The position numbers and the translations under genes were made by a program. From DATBVX01 sp963705495 (GTDB lineage Bacteria; Pseudomonadota; Gammaproteobacteria; Steroidobacterales; Steroidobacteraceae), in the NCBI GenBank assembly GCA_963705495.1, contig CAVPJQ010000012.1, forward strand, positions 124,001 to 188,000: a DNA stretch of 64,000 nucleotides, written 5' to 3'. The notes beneath the pieces were generated by a model. That model ran no database searches and had not been told where the DNA came from. It saw nothing but the letters and a program-made list of their open reading frames with translations. Positions 38,934 to 46,734 of this stretch are shown here, in pieces. Positions within the stretch are counted from its first letter, which is position 1, and each line of letters starts with the position of its first letter.

Positions 38934-39953
38934 CTACTCCTGGGATTCCGCGCCGGCAGCGACGAGGGCGACGTCGCCCATCGATACGGTCTTGGGATTG
39001 AATTTCTTGGCGGCCGCGGTCATCCGCGTCAAGGCGGCGGCGATCGGCATGGGTGGCTTCGTGTCGCCCTTCTTCATCTTGTGGAAGCGCACCGGGTTGA
39101 TGCGGGCGACGACATAGCTGCGCAGGTACGGCGACTTGAAACCACGCGCCTGCAGGGCACTGATGATGCGTTTGACGACGCTGTCGATTTCCTGCAAGCG
39201 CGCCGCGTGACCTTCGCGATCGCGCAAGCTGGCCGCGAGCGGACGGTCGCTGAAGCGATCGACCTTCTTCAGGAACGAGCTGTAGGCGCCGCCCGCAAAG
39301 CGCGGGTTTTTCTCGTAGATCATGCCGAGTGTCAGCAGCTCCGCGGCCTCGAACTCGGCTGCGAACTTCGATTCGCGAGCCTCGCGATCGCGCCGCGCGA
39401 GACTCCGTGCCATGCGGATGACCTCGAGGCTCCGATCCTTGAGGTTGTGTGCCTTCTCGGTGTTGAGCGCGAGAATCCGGTATGCGAGTGACTCTTCGGG
39501 AGAAATCAGCGCGGTGATCAATCTCAGGCCCAGAAACTTCGCCGCCGCGAGCCTGTGACGTCCGTTCGGAGTCCACAGGCGACCGTCTTCGCCTCGCACC
39601 ACGATCAGCGGATCGAGGAACACGCCGGTCTCGTCGATCCGTGCGGCGAGACGCTTGGCGTGCGTGGGCGACAGATCGCGCTGAAAGGGCGTCGGTTGTA
39701 TGGCGGCGAGCGGAACCGAAGCGAGGAGGAGCGGGCGCCCACTCAGGGGTTCTCGATACGCGCCGATCGCGGTTCCGCCCGCTTCCCTGACCTGCGCTAC
39801 GAGTGGCGCGAGATCCGGCTGCGTCAGGTCGAGTGGTGTCTCTTCGGCCGTAACGCCGCGAGCCTGCTTTCCCGGTGCCAGGCGGCCCCGAGTGGCCCTT
39901 CTGGCGCCAGCACGCGTCGAGCCTGCCTTCTTGGCCGTCCTACGTGTTGCCAT
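38934..39953 (-). CDS. ParB-like nuclease domain protein, not chromosomal ParB
   Basis: ATG 39953 (MATRRTAKKAGSTRAGARRA) gives 339 residues with a basic, disordered N-terminus. The ParB N-domain is LLASVPLAAIQPTPFQRDLS, FLDPLIVVRGEDGRLWTPNG and GRHRLAAAKFLGLRLITALI. A helical region follows (AELLTLGMIYEKNPRFAGGA, SFLKKVDRFSDRPLAASLRD), and the end has YVVARINPVRFHK. No parA neighbour exists and the order differs from segregation ParB. It may bind DNA or be a nuclease or regulator; role unknown. Confidence 0.75.
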   Translation of the reverse strand: MATRRTAKKAGSTRAGARRATRGRLAPGKQARGVTAEETPLDLTQPDLAPLVAQVREAGGTAIGAYREPLSGRPLLLASVPLAAIQPTPFQRDLSPTHAKRLAARIDETGVFLDPLIVVRGEDGRLWTPNGRHRLAAAKFLGLRLITALISPEESLAYRILALNTEKAHNLKDRSLEVIRMARSLARRDREARESKFAAEFEAAELLTLGMIYEKNPRFAGGAYSSFLKKVDRFSDRPLAASLRDREGHAARLQEIDSVVKRIISALQARGFKSPYLRSYVVARINPVRFHKMKKGDTKPPMPIAAALTRMTAAAKKFNPKTVSMGDVALVAAGAESQE

Positions 39954-40036
39954 GGATGCAGACTGCCGCCCCCGTCTTATGATGTAAACAACCGGGCCAA
40001 CCACACCGTGCGGCCGCCAGCTGCTGGAGAGCCGAG

Positions 40037-40357
40037 ATGCCAGTTCCGTGGATTCAGATCGTTCAATGGGTACCTTCGATCCTCGAGCTCTCCAAAGAAC
40101 TGCTCAACCGGTCGCGGCGCCTCCCGCCTGCACCGGCCGGTCTTCCTTCAGATCCCGCGGATCTGGCAGCGCGCCTCGCGGCGCTGGAAGAAAATGAACG
40201 GCGACAGGCCGAGCTCGTGAGCCGCATGGCAGAACAGACGGCGCAACTGACTGCTGCGGTAACGGCGCTGCACCGGCGGATGCAATGGCTGATCGTCGGG
40301 CAATGCATCGCGACGGGCGTTGCACTGCTCGCCGTGGTGCTCGCGGTCAGTCGCTAA
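40037..40357 (+). CDS. Small protein with coiled coil and C-terminal membrane helix
   Basis: 106 residues, preceded by GGAGAGCCGAG. PWIQIVQWVPSILELSKELL is an amphipathic start, a Pro-rich linker follows, then a coiled coil (LAARLAALEENERRQAELVS, MAEQTAQLTAAVTALHRRM) and one membrane helix (WLIVGQCIATGVALLAVVLA). Likely a tail-anchored inner-membrane protein. Function unknown; divergent from the ParB-domain gene. Confidence 0.7.
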   Translation: MPVPWIQIVQWVPSILELSKELLNRSRRLPPAPAGLPSDPADLAARLAALEENERRQAELVSRMAEQTAQLTAAVTALHRRMQWLIVGQCIATGVALLAVVLAVSR

Positions 40358-40372
40358 GCGCGAGGCCTTGCA

Positions 40373-41170
40373 TCACGCGGGCAACGGTTCCAGACCGCTG
40401 AGGAATCCCAGGACGGCGGCCGTGTGCTCCGGAGCGCATTCGACGTTCGACAAATGTGCGCAATCGAGTACCGCCAGTCTCGCGCCGGGGATCCGTTCGC
40501 GGATCAGCTCGGCGTGCTCCGGTGGCGTGGCGGGGTCGCGGGCACCGGCAATCACGAGTGCCGGAGCCCGGATTGCGCTGATCGAATCGCGCTGATCCAT
40601 GTCACGAATGGCGGCACAGCACGCGGCGTAACCAGCCGGATCCGTGGCGAGCAACATCGCGCGGATCGGCTGCACCGACTCCGGATGCTCGGAGAGGAAA
40701 TTGGCAGTGAACCAGCGTCCGAGGATCGTATCGACGAGCGCGCCCATGCCCTGCTGCAGAGCCGTCTCGATGCGCGAGTCCCAATTCTCACGGGGAGGCA
40801 GGTACGCAGAGGTGTTGCTGAGAATCAATGAAGCGACACGCTGGGGATGCTTCACCGCCGCCCACATCGAAGTCATCCCGCCGAGCGACAGTCCGCACCA
40901 GTGGGCCCTTTCCACGCCCAGCGCATCGAGAATGGCGATCGCATCCTGCCCCAGCTGCTCGACCGAGAGTTCGCGCGCAGCTCCGAGAGAGGACTTTCCA
41001 TGGCCCCGCGTGTCGTAGCGTATGACCTGGAATCGAGCTGCAAAGGCGTCCTGCTGTGGGTCCCACATCTCGAGCGCGCAGCCGAGCGAGTGCATGAGCA
41101 GCAGCGGGGTGTCGCCCGATCCCGCGACGTCATAGCGTAATCGGGCTTGGTCGACCTCGACGAACGGCAT
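40373..41170 (-). CDS. Alpha/beta hydrolase, 3-oxoadipate enol-lactonase-like
   Basis: 265 residues. LLLMHSLGCALEMWDPQ (oxyanion region), VIRYDTRGHGKSS, nucleophile WCGLSLGGMTSMWAA (Ser about 94), acid VIAGARDPATPPEHAE and His in DCAHLSNVECAPEH complete the triad. The layout matches PcaD-like enol-lactonases of the beta-ketoadipate path, but no pca genes are adjacent, so the substrate is uncertain. Intact, cytosolic. Confidence 0.88.
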   Translation of the reverse strand: MPFVEVDQARLRYDVAGSGDTPLLLMHSLGCALEMWDPQQDAFAARFQVIRYDTRGHGKSSLGAARELSVEQLGQDAIAILDALGVERAHWCGLSLGGMTSMWAAVKHPQRVASLILSNTSAYLPPRENWDSRIETALQQGMGALVDTILGRWFTANFLSEHPESVQPIRAMLLATDPAGYAACCAAIRDMDQRDSISAIRAPALVIAGARDPATPPEHAELIRERIPGARLAVLDCAHLSNVECAPEHTAAVLGFLSGLEPLPA

Positions 41171-41255
41171 TGGGCGGTCCGCAGCTCCGAATGGAGCGTG
41201 GAGTCTACGGCGAGTCGAGTCTTCCTTGCAGCTCTCGACTGGAAGCCCTGAGTTT

Positions 41256-41585
41256 TCAGTCGGCGGCCGCCTCGCGGCATTGCTCCGGCTCGCGCTCGAT
41301 CAGTTCGGCCAGTGGGACCTCAGTCCAACGCACCGGTTCGACACGCTGCAGTCGGTCCAGGGCGACCAGCGCTACGCTTCCATGGCCTGCGGCCGTCGGC
41401 GTTCCGAGCTCGATCATGCGGCAACCACTCGGAGCCGTGCGCACCCTGCCGCCATGCCAACCCGCCTCGATCTGCGGGCTCTGGATCCGAACGATGGACC
41501 CCTCGGGGAGCGCGGGACCTTCCGCAGCCGCGGCCAGTACCGTTGTGTAGGCGGTGACAGAGAGCAGGAGTGTTGCAATGCGCAT
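41256..41585 (-). CDS. Small exported protein of unknown function
   Basis: ATG 41585 gives 109 residues with a signal peptide (MRIATLLLSVTAYTTVLAAA). The mature part (LPEGSIVRIQSPQIEAGWHG, RMIELGTPTAAGHGSVALVA, LDRLQRVEPVRW) is a small beta-rich domain ending in EPEQCREAAAD. It starts 4 bases after a 36-codon membrane ORF, and its ribosome-binding GAGG lies in that ORF's end, which suggests coupling. Confidence 0.65.
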   Translation of the reverse strand: MRIATLLLSVTAYTTVLAAAAEGPALPEGSIVRIQSPQIEAGWHGGRVRTAPSGCRMIELGTPTAAGHGSVALVALDRLQRVEPVRWTEVPLAELIEREPEQCREAAAD

Positions 41586-41589
41586 GATT

Positions 41590-41700
41590 TCAACCTCGAA
41601 TCGATTTTTCGACGCTGTCTCGATCGTTGCCGGCAAGCTCGAGCCAGCAGACGAACAAGAATGCAAACAGCGCCACTAACAGCTTGCTGATGGAGATCAT
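41590..41700 (-). CDS. Very small membrane protein (36 residues)
   Basis: On the minus strand ATG 41700 opens MISISKLLVALFAFLFVCWL, then ELAGNDRDSVEKSIRG and a TGA at 41590. One strong membrane helix occupies residues 5-20. It lies directly ahead of the exported protein at 41585 with a 4-base gap, an operon-like arrangement. It has no strong ribosome-binding site of its own, so translation is not certain. Confidence 0.45.
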   Translation of the reverse strand: MISISKLLVALFAFLFVCWLELAGNDRDSVEKSIRG

Positions 41701-42024
41701 GTTGGTGCAGATGATACGGCTTCGTTCATTTACTTAGGGGAACGTCATTCGTGCCTTTGCCGACAGGATCCTCACCACTCGCGCAATCCCGATCCGACAT
41801 CTCGCGGACTGCGAACCACGGCATCGGCGAGAAGCGCAGGTACCGGAGCACCGGAATTCGCCTTGGCACTGATCTTGTGCGCCGGCATCCGCCGGCCGCA
41901 CCGTTCGGCGGCACCTTGCCTGGGGAGCCGCGGCCAATCCATTGATTCTTCGAAAACAAGCGGCTGGCACGCGGACTGCATTGTCGGATCTATCCAGCTT
42001 CGGATCTCTCGAAGGAACCAGCCC
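41701..42024. other. Intergenic region, no gene seen
   Basis: 324 bases between the small minus-strand ORF and the TetR-type gene. Open frames here lack protein-like composition. It must contain the divergent promoters; a TetR operator would be expected, but I could not identify a clean palindrome. Confidence 0.4.
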
Positions 42025-42711
42025 TTGAACAACCCTCCACCAGAAAACCGTGCCCGATCGGTGAAGGCCACGTGGAAGCACACACGTGCGGCTGGCATGC
42101 AGCTGAAGCGCGCCGCGATTCTCGACGCGGCCGCGCGCACCCTCATGTGCAGCGGCGCCGACGCTGTCTCAGTGTCGGGCATCGCTCGCGAGCTTGGGAT
42201 GTCGAACGGCGTGGTGTACTACTACTTTGCGAATCGCGATGAGCTGATCTGGGAGTGTCTGCGCCGCGCAGCCGACGAACTCGATGAAGCCCTGATGCGC
42301 GCCGAGACCTCGGCGGGCACCACACTGGATCGACTGAACATCTTCATGAGCGCAGTTCTCGACGCCGACAACCCCTTCGCGGGAGCGCTGACACCGACGC
42401 TCGCGTGGGGACTCAAGGACGTCCTCGCAAAGCGCGCACGTGAGCGTTACCTCATGGTGCGTGGTCGTGTGGCGCGTCTGCTCGCGCGTGGACTCAATGA
42501 TGGATCCGTTACGACCGGCGATCCCGCGGTGGCCAGCGATTTGTTGCTTGCCGTGCTGTCCCGCGTGCATGCGCCGGGCGGCGAGGGCAGCACAGCCGCG
42601 ATCCGCAGCGAAGCGTTGCGCTTCATCAATCACGCCGTTCGAGGCCACCTGCCGATGTCCCCGTCACAGCGCGAGCAGATGAGCGCGCGGCCCAGGCTCA
42701 ACGTCGCCTGA
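42025..42711 (+). CDS. TetR/AcrR-family transcriptional regulator
   Basis: I favour the TTG at 42025, which follows GAAGGA by 7 bases; GTG 42061 and ATG 42097 are alternatives. The DNA-binding domain is AAILDAAARTLMCSGADAVS, VSGIARELGMSNGVVYYYFA and NRDELIWECLRR, a classical TetR helix-turn-helix. The C-terminal ligand domain is about 130 residues. It sits 64 bases upstream of the oxygenase block on the same strand and is a candidate regulator of it (inference). Confidence 0.85.
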   Translation: MNNPPPENRARSVKATWKHTRAAGMQLKRAAILDAAARTLMCSGADAVSVSGIARELGMSNGVVYYYFANRDELIWECLRRAADELDEALMRAETSAGTTLDRLNIFMSAVLDADNPFAGALTPTLAWGLKDVLAKRARERYLMVRGRVARLLARGLNDGSVTTGDPAVASDLLLAVLSRVHAPGGEGSTAAIRSEALRFINHAVRGHLPMSPSQREQMSARPRLNVA

Positions 42712-42775
42712 ACGCAGCCGATTTCGAGCAACTCCTGCGCCGAGTGAGTGCGGTTGCGGTGTGTAAAATGGCCGG

Positions 42776-44578
42776 ATGAGTGATCAGTCCGAGCTCCACC
42801 GCGTACTGTCGCTGCTACAGGAAGGCGAACTGGCCGAAGCCGAAGCGGCCTGCCGCGCGATACTGACGCGAGCGCCGCGCCACGCGCCGGCGCTCCACTT
42901 GCTCGCGCTGGTCCGCAAGGATGCGGGCGACCCTGCCGCGAGCGAGCAGCTCATGCGCCAGAGCATCGAGATCGATCCGCGCAATGCAGACTATCGTTCC
43001 AATCTCGCGAGCCTCCTGCGACGACTGGGCCGCGGCGCGGAAGCCGAACGCTCCTATCGCGAAGCTTTGAGTGTCGATCCAAGGCACTCCGCTGCACGCT
43101 TCGGTCTGATTCGCGCCTTGAATGACCTCAACCAGTACAGCGCGGCGGAAGCCGAATGCCGCATTCTCCTCGCGGAGCAGGGTTCGGACCCTCGAGCCTG
43201 GACCACGTTCGCGATGACGTTGCGCGAACAGAACCGGCTCGCAGAAGCCGAGGCCGCGTATCGACGGGCACTCGCGATCAGTCCGGAGCACGCAACCGCG
43301 CATCACAATCTCGGCTCGCTGTTGGTTGGCATGGAGCGTGCCGAGGAAGCGCTTGCGGAACTCGAGCGAGCTCGGGCGCTCGGCGTAAAGGGCTTTGAGA
43401 TCTCGTTCAACACCGGGCGCGTCCTGACCCAGCTCTATCGCATTGAAGAGGCGGAGCGCGCCTTCGCCGACGCGGTGGCATTGAATCCACGCTACGCGGA
43501 GGCGCAGCTCAATCTGGCGCGGCTGCGCTTCATGCGGGGCGATCCGCAGTTCACACGCGACCTCGCGGCCGCCGCCGCCGCACATGCCGAGGACACTGCG
43601 TTGCAGACGTTGCTCGGGACGGTGCTGTGGCGGGCGGGCGATTACCAGGCCGCGGAACGCCACTATCGCGACCTGCTTGCGCGTCGCGGCTCTGATCCGG
43701 AGGTGCGCGCCGCGCTGGCCCAAGTGCTGCACGAGGCGGGACGGCTCAAGGAGGCCGAAGTCGAAGCGGCCGAAGCAGCCATCGTCAAGCCACAGGATGC
43801 AAGAGTGATCGAGACACTCGTCAGCATTCTGTTGGCACGCGGTCGTCCGGATGAGGCCGTGCCATTCATTCAGAAGCAGCGATCGCGCACGCCGGACGAT
43901 CAGGGCTGGATTGCCTATGAGGCGACTGCGGCGCGCCTGATGGATCAGCCCTTGCATCGGGAGCTATACGATTACGCGCGCTTCGTGCGCACCTATGATC
44001 TCGAGGCGCCGGCCGGCTGGCCCTCGATGGCGGAGTTGAATGCAGCGCTGCTGCGCGGCCTTGCCGCGAGACATCCGTTCGCAATTCACCCGCTCGATCA
44101 GAGCTTGCGCAATGGCAGTCAGAGTGCCCGGAGCCTGCTCACCGATCCGGATCCGGCGATCCGTGCAATTCTGCAAGCCTTCCAGGAGCCGATCGAGGAT
44201 TACCGCCGCTCAATCGGCGCACAGCCTGGCCATCCGCTCACGGCGCGCAATCGTGGAGCGACCGAGTTCAGCGGCGCATGGTCGGTGCAATTGCGGCGCG
44301 AGGGGTTTCACGTCAATCACTTCCATCCGCAAGGGTGGATCAGCTCCGCGTACTACGTCTCGGTTCCGGAGGAAGTGAGCGATGTGAATGCGATGTCGGG
44401 TTGGATCAAGTTCGGCGAGACACGCTATCCGGTGCCGGGTGCACACGCCGAAACTTTCATCAAGCCGCGACCCGGACGGCTGGTCCTGTTCCCGTCCTAT
44501 ATGTGGCACGGGACCAATCCGATTCACGGCCCCGAGCCTCGAGTCACCATCGCCTTTGATGCTGTTCCGACCTCATAG
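42776..44578 (+). CDS. TPR protein with C-terminal 2OG-Fe(II) oxygenase domain (PF13759 type)
   Basis: 600 residues. Residues 1-370 are at least eight TPRs (AEAEAACRAILTRAPRHAPA, RNADYRSNLASLLRRLGRGA, HATAHHNLGSLLVGMERAEE). The catalytic part starts near 500: GAWSVQLRREGFHVNHFHPQ, GWISSAYYVSVPEEV, LVLFPSYMWHGTNPI and RVTIAFDAVP, giving the HxH region, distal His and the Arg that holds 2-oxoglutarate. The TPRs probably bind a protein substrate. No leader, so cytosolic. First gene of a plus-strand pair with the TPR-AspH protein (gap 55) and a clear paralogue of the protein at 46735. Confidence 0.88.
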   Translation: MSDQSELHRVLSLLQEGELAEAEAACRAILTRAPRHAPALHLLALVRKDAGDPAASEQLMRQSIEIDPRNADYRSNLASLLRRLGRGAEAERSYREALSVDPRHSAARFGLIRALNDLNQYSAAEAECRILLAEQGSDPRAWTTFAMTLREQNRLAEAEAAYRRALAISPEHATAHHNLGSLLVGMERAEEALAELERARALGVKGFEISFNTGRVLTQLYRIEEAERAFADAVALNPRYAEAQLNLARLRFMRGDPQFTRDLAAAAAAHAEDTALQTLLGTVLWRAGDYQAAERHYRDLLARRGSDPEVRAALAQVLHEAGRLKEAEVEAAEAAIVKPQDARVIETLVSILLARGRPDEAVPFIQKQRSRTPDDQGWIAYEATAARLMDQPLHRELYDYARFVRTYDLEAPAGWPSMAELNAALLRGLAARHPFAIHPLDQSLRNGSQSARSLLTDPDPAIRAILQAFQEPIEDYRRSIGAQPGHPLTARNRGATEFSGAWSVQLRREGFHVNHFHPQGWISSAYYVSVPEEVSDVNAMSGWIKFGETRYPVPGAHAETFIKPRPGRLVLFPSYMWHGTNPIHGPEPRVTIAFDAVPTS

Positions 44579-44633
44579 GCGCCGGTAAACTGGCGCACCC
44601 CGAGATGGGGTGCGAAACCGGAAACGGGCTTAG

Positions 44634-45926
44634 ATGGCAGCGAACGAATCTGAAATCCGCAGATTGGTAGGCGCAGCCGAGCAGGCACGCCTCGCGGGCC
44701 GTCGTGACGAGGCAAGGGGCTTGCTCTCCCAGGCGCAGGCCATGGCGCCCGATCATCCGCTGGTTCTCAACGAGGCGGGCGTCGACAAGTTGCATGCCGG
44801 TGATGCCCTTGGGGCGCGCCCTTTTTTCGAGCGCGCCATCGAGAAGGACGGCAAGAACCCGACGCTCTGGCTCAACCTCGCGACGGCGTTTCGCAAACTC
44901 AGCCTCCCCGACGATGAAATGAGGGCGCTCGAGCGGGTGCTCGCCATCGAGCCGCGCCACCTGCTGGGATTGCTGCAGAAGGGCTCGCTCCTCGAGCTCA
45001 AGGGCCAACCGAAAGCGGCGGCCAGCGTATTTCAGAACGCACTGCTGACCATACCCCGCGGCACGCGGCTCCCCGAGGGCTTGCGACCGGCAATCGATCG
45101 CGCGCTCAACTCGGTGCGCGCGAATCATGCTGCACTGGATGCTTTTCTCGCCGGTCGGCTGCGCGAGGTGCGCGCCCAGCATGCCAGCGAGTCGCAGGAG
45201 CGTTTCGATCATTGCGTCGATGCGTTCCTCGGCAAGCGCGGGATTTATCACCCCGAGCCCACGTTCCTGCAGTTTCCGAAGCTGCCCGCGTGGGAGTTCT
45301 ATCGGCGTGAAGACCTTCCGTGGCTGGATGAGATCGAAGCGGCGAGCGCGGACATCCGCACCGAATTCGAGCGTGTCTTTCACGAGGACGCCGGGCGGCT
45401 CGAACCCTATATCGCGTATCCCGAAGGCGTGCCAATCGATCAGTGGGCGGAGCTCAACCACTCGCGTCGCTGGAGCGTTTACTACTTGTGGCGCGATGGG
45501 GCGCGCATCGAAGAGCACCTGGCGCGCTGCCCGAGGACTGCCGAGTTGTTGAGCAGGGCACCGATGGCGGATGTGCCGGGATATGCACCAACTGCTTTCT
45601 TCTCGATCCTCGACGCGAAGTCGCACATTCCACCGCATACCGGCGTTACGAATACACGGCTCATCGTTCATGTGCCGCTGGTGATTCCGGGCGGCTGTCG
45701 CTTTCGGGTGGGTTCGACGACGCGCGAATGGCAGTTGGGGCGCGCGTGGGTCTTCGACGATACGATGCAGCACGAAGCGTGGAACGACAGCGACGTACCG
45801 CGCGCCATCCTGATCTTCGATATCTGGAATCACCTGATGACGCCGGCCGAGTGCGACCTGGTGCGCACGGCAGTGCAGGGGATCCGCGATTTCTATCGCG
45901 GCGAGCTGTCGATCACCGCGAACTGA
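44634..45926 (+). CDS. TPR protein with aspartyl/asparaginyl beta-hydroxylase domain
   Basis: 430 residues. TPRs fill residues 1-150 (RLAGRRDEARGLLSQAQAMA, NPTLWLNLATAFRKLSLPDD). The AspH domain is at about 220-410: FLQFPKLPAWEFYRREDLPW, SHIPPHTGVTNTRLIVHVPL, GRAWVFDDTMQHEAWN and RAILIFDIWNHLM. The first iron ligand is in HTG, that is HxG, as in human AspH, which uses two histidines and no carboxylate; the second is HEAWN. The expected reaction is beta-hydroxylation of Asp or Asn. Paralogous to the protein at 57032. Confidence 0.9.
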   Translation: MAANESEIRRLVGAAEQARLAGRRDEARGLLSQAQAMAPDHPLVLNEAGVDKLHAGDALGARPFFERAIEKDGKNPTLWLNLATAFRKLSLPDDEMRALERVLAIEPRHLLGLLQKGSLLELKGQPKAAASVFQNALLTIPRGTRLPEGLRPAIDRALNSVRANHAALDAFLAGRLREVRAQHASESQERFDHCVDAFLGKRGIYHPEPTFLQFPKLPAWEFYRREDLPWLDEIEAASADIRTEFERVFHEDAGRLEPYIAYPEGVPIDQWAELNHSRRWSVYYLWRDGARIEEHLARCPRTAELLSRAPMADVPGYAPTAFFSILDAKSHIPPHTGVTNTRLIVHVPLVIPGGCRFRVGSTTREWQLGRAWVFDDTMQHEAWNDSDVPRAILIFDIWNHLMTPAECDLVRTAVQGIRDFYRGELSITAN

Positions 45927-45966
45927 CCTGGCTACTCACACGTCGTGGCCGCCTGAATGCCTGCCG

Positions 45967-46707
45967 CTATGGCGGTGAGCCCGCTTCGCGCAGCCAGCCG
46001 GTGATGCTGAGTCGTCCTGCCTGTGCGAACGGCGCGACGTAGGAAACAGCGTGTGATTGCGGCACGCGGAAAAGATTCAGCGCATTGAACGTCGGCGTAT
46101 AACCTTCCGCGATGTGACCGTCCGGCGCGATGAACTGCAGGATGCCACCCCAATCCGTAACCCAGTGCGGGGTGAAGTTCAGCACGTAGGCCGCGATGCG
46201 CTTCTTGTCCGGGATCAGGTCGTCGTGATGGGTGAGAAAGTGACCCGGGCGATACAGCGTAGCCTGCGCATCCGCGAGCGCGATCGAGGGCGCACCGGTG
46301 ACCTCACGTGCGAAGCCAAGAAACTCGGGCGAATTGAGGTATTCGTAAAGCCGCATCACATACAGCGAGAGTTGCTCCCCGCGCTGATAGACGTCGGAAA
46401 TCGGAAAGCTGTTGAAGAGGTACTGGAAGCCCTTGGCGGCGTTGGCGTACACGGCCTGCATGAAACGGGCGCGATCCGCTTCCGGTAGCTCTTCGAACTT
46501 GTCGCCCACGAGGTTGATCGGCTTGTGTCCCTCATTGAGATGCAGTTGCCACGGAATCTCCGTGGCAAGGCTGCGGTGGATCGCCTGGGCGCTCTCGGTG
46601 GAGAACACCGGCTTGAGGTGAATCCGACCGGCACGCGCGTAGATGGACGCGATCAGCTTTCGGTCCAGGCTCTCGTGAAGCCGTATGGGCGGTTGTCCTG
46701 ATTCCAT
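45967..46707 (-). CDS. 2OG-Fe(II) oxygenase
   Basis: 246 residues, one double-stranded beta-helix domain. Iron ligands are in GHFLTHHDDLIPDKKRIAAY (HxD, about 160) and VPQSHAVSYV (distal His, about 219), with the 2-oxoglutarate Arg in GRLSITGWLR. RFMQAVYANAAKGFQYLFNS and YEYLNSPEFLGFAREVTGAP resemble prolyl-hydroxylase-like proteins of the PF13640 group. Second gene after the TPR oxygenase at 46735 (27-base gap) and convergent with the TPR-AspH gene. Confidence 0.88.
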   Translation of the reverse strand: MESGQPPIRLHESLDRKLIASIYARAGRIHLKPVFSTESAQAIHRSLATEIPWQLHLNEGHKPINLVGDKFEELPEADRARFMQAVYANAAKGFQYLFNSFPISDVYQRGEQLSLYVMRLYEYLNSPEFLGFAREVTGAPSIALADAQATLYRPGHFLTHHDDLIPDKKRIAAYVLNFTPHWVTDWGGILQFIAPDGHIAEGYTPTFNALNLFRVPQSHAVSYVAPFAQAGRLSITGWLREAGSPP

Positions 46708-46734
46708 TGAGAACTCTGACGATGAAGCGTGCCG

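Noticed and set aside
38934..39953. Chromosome or plasmid partition ParB, implying an origin nearby
   Set aside because: No parA, no parS-like sites and no dnaA or gidAB neighbours; only the N-terminal ParB nuclease fold matches.
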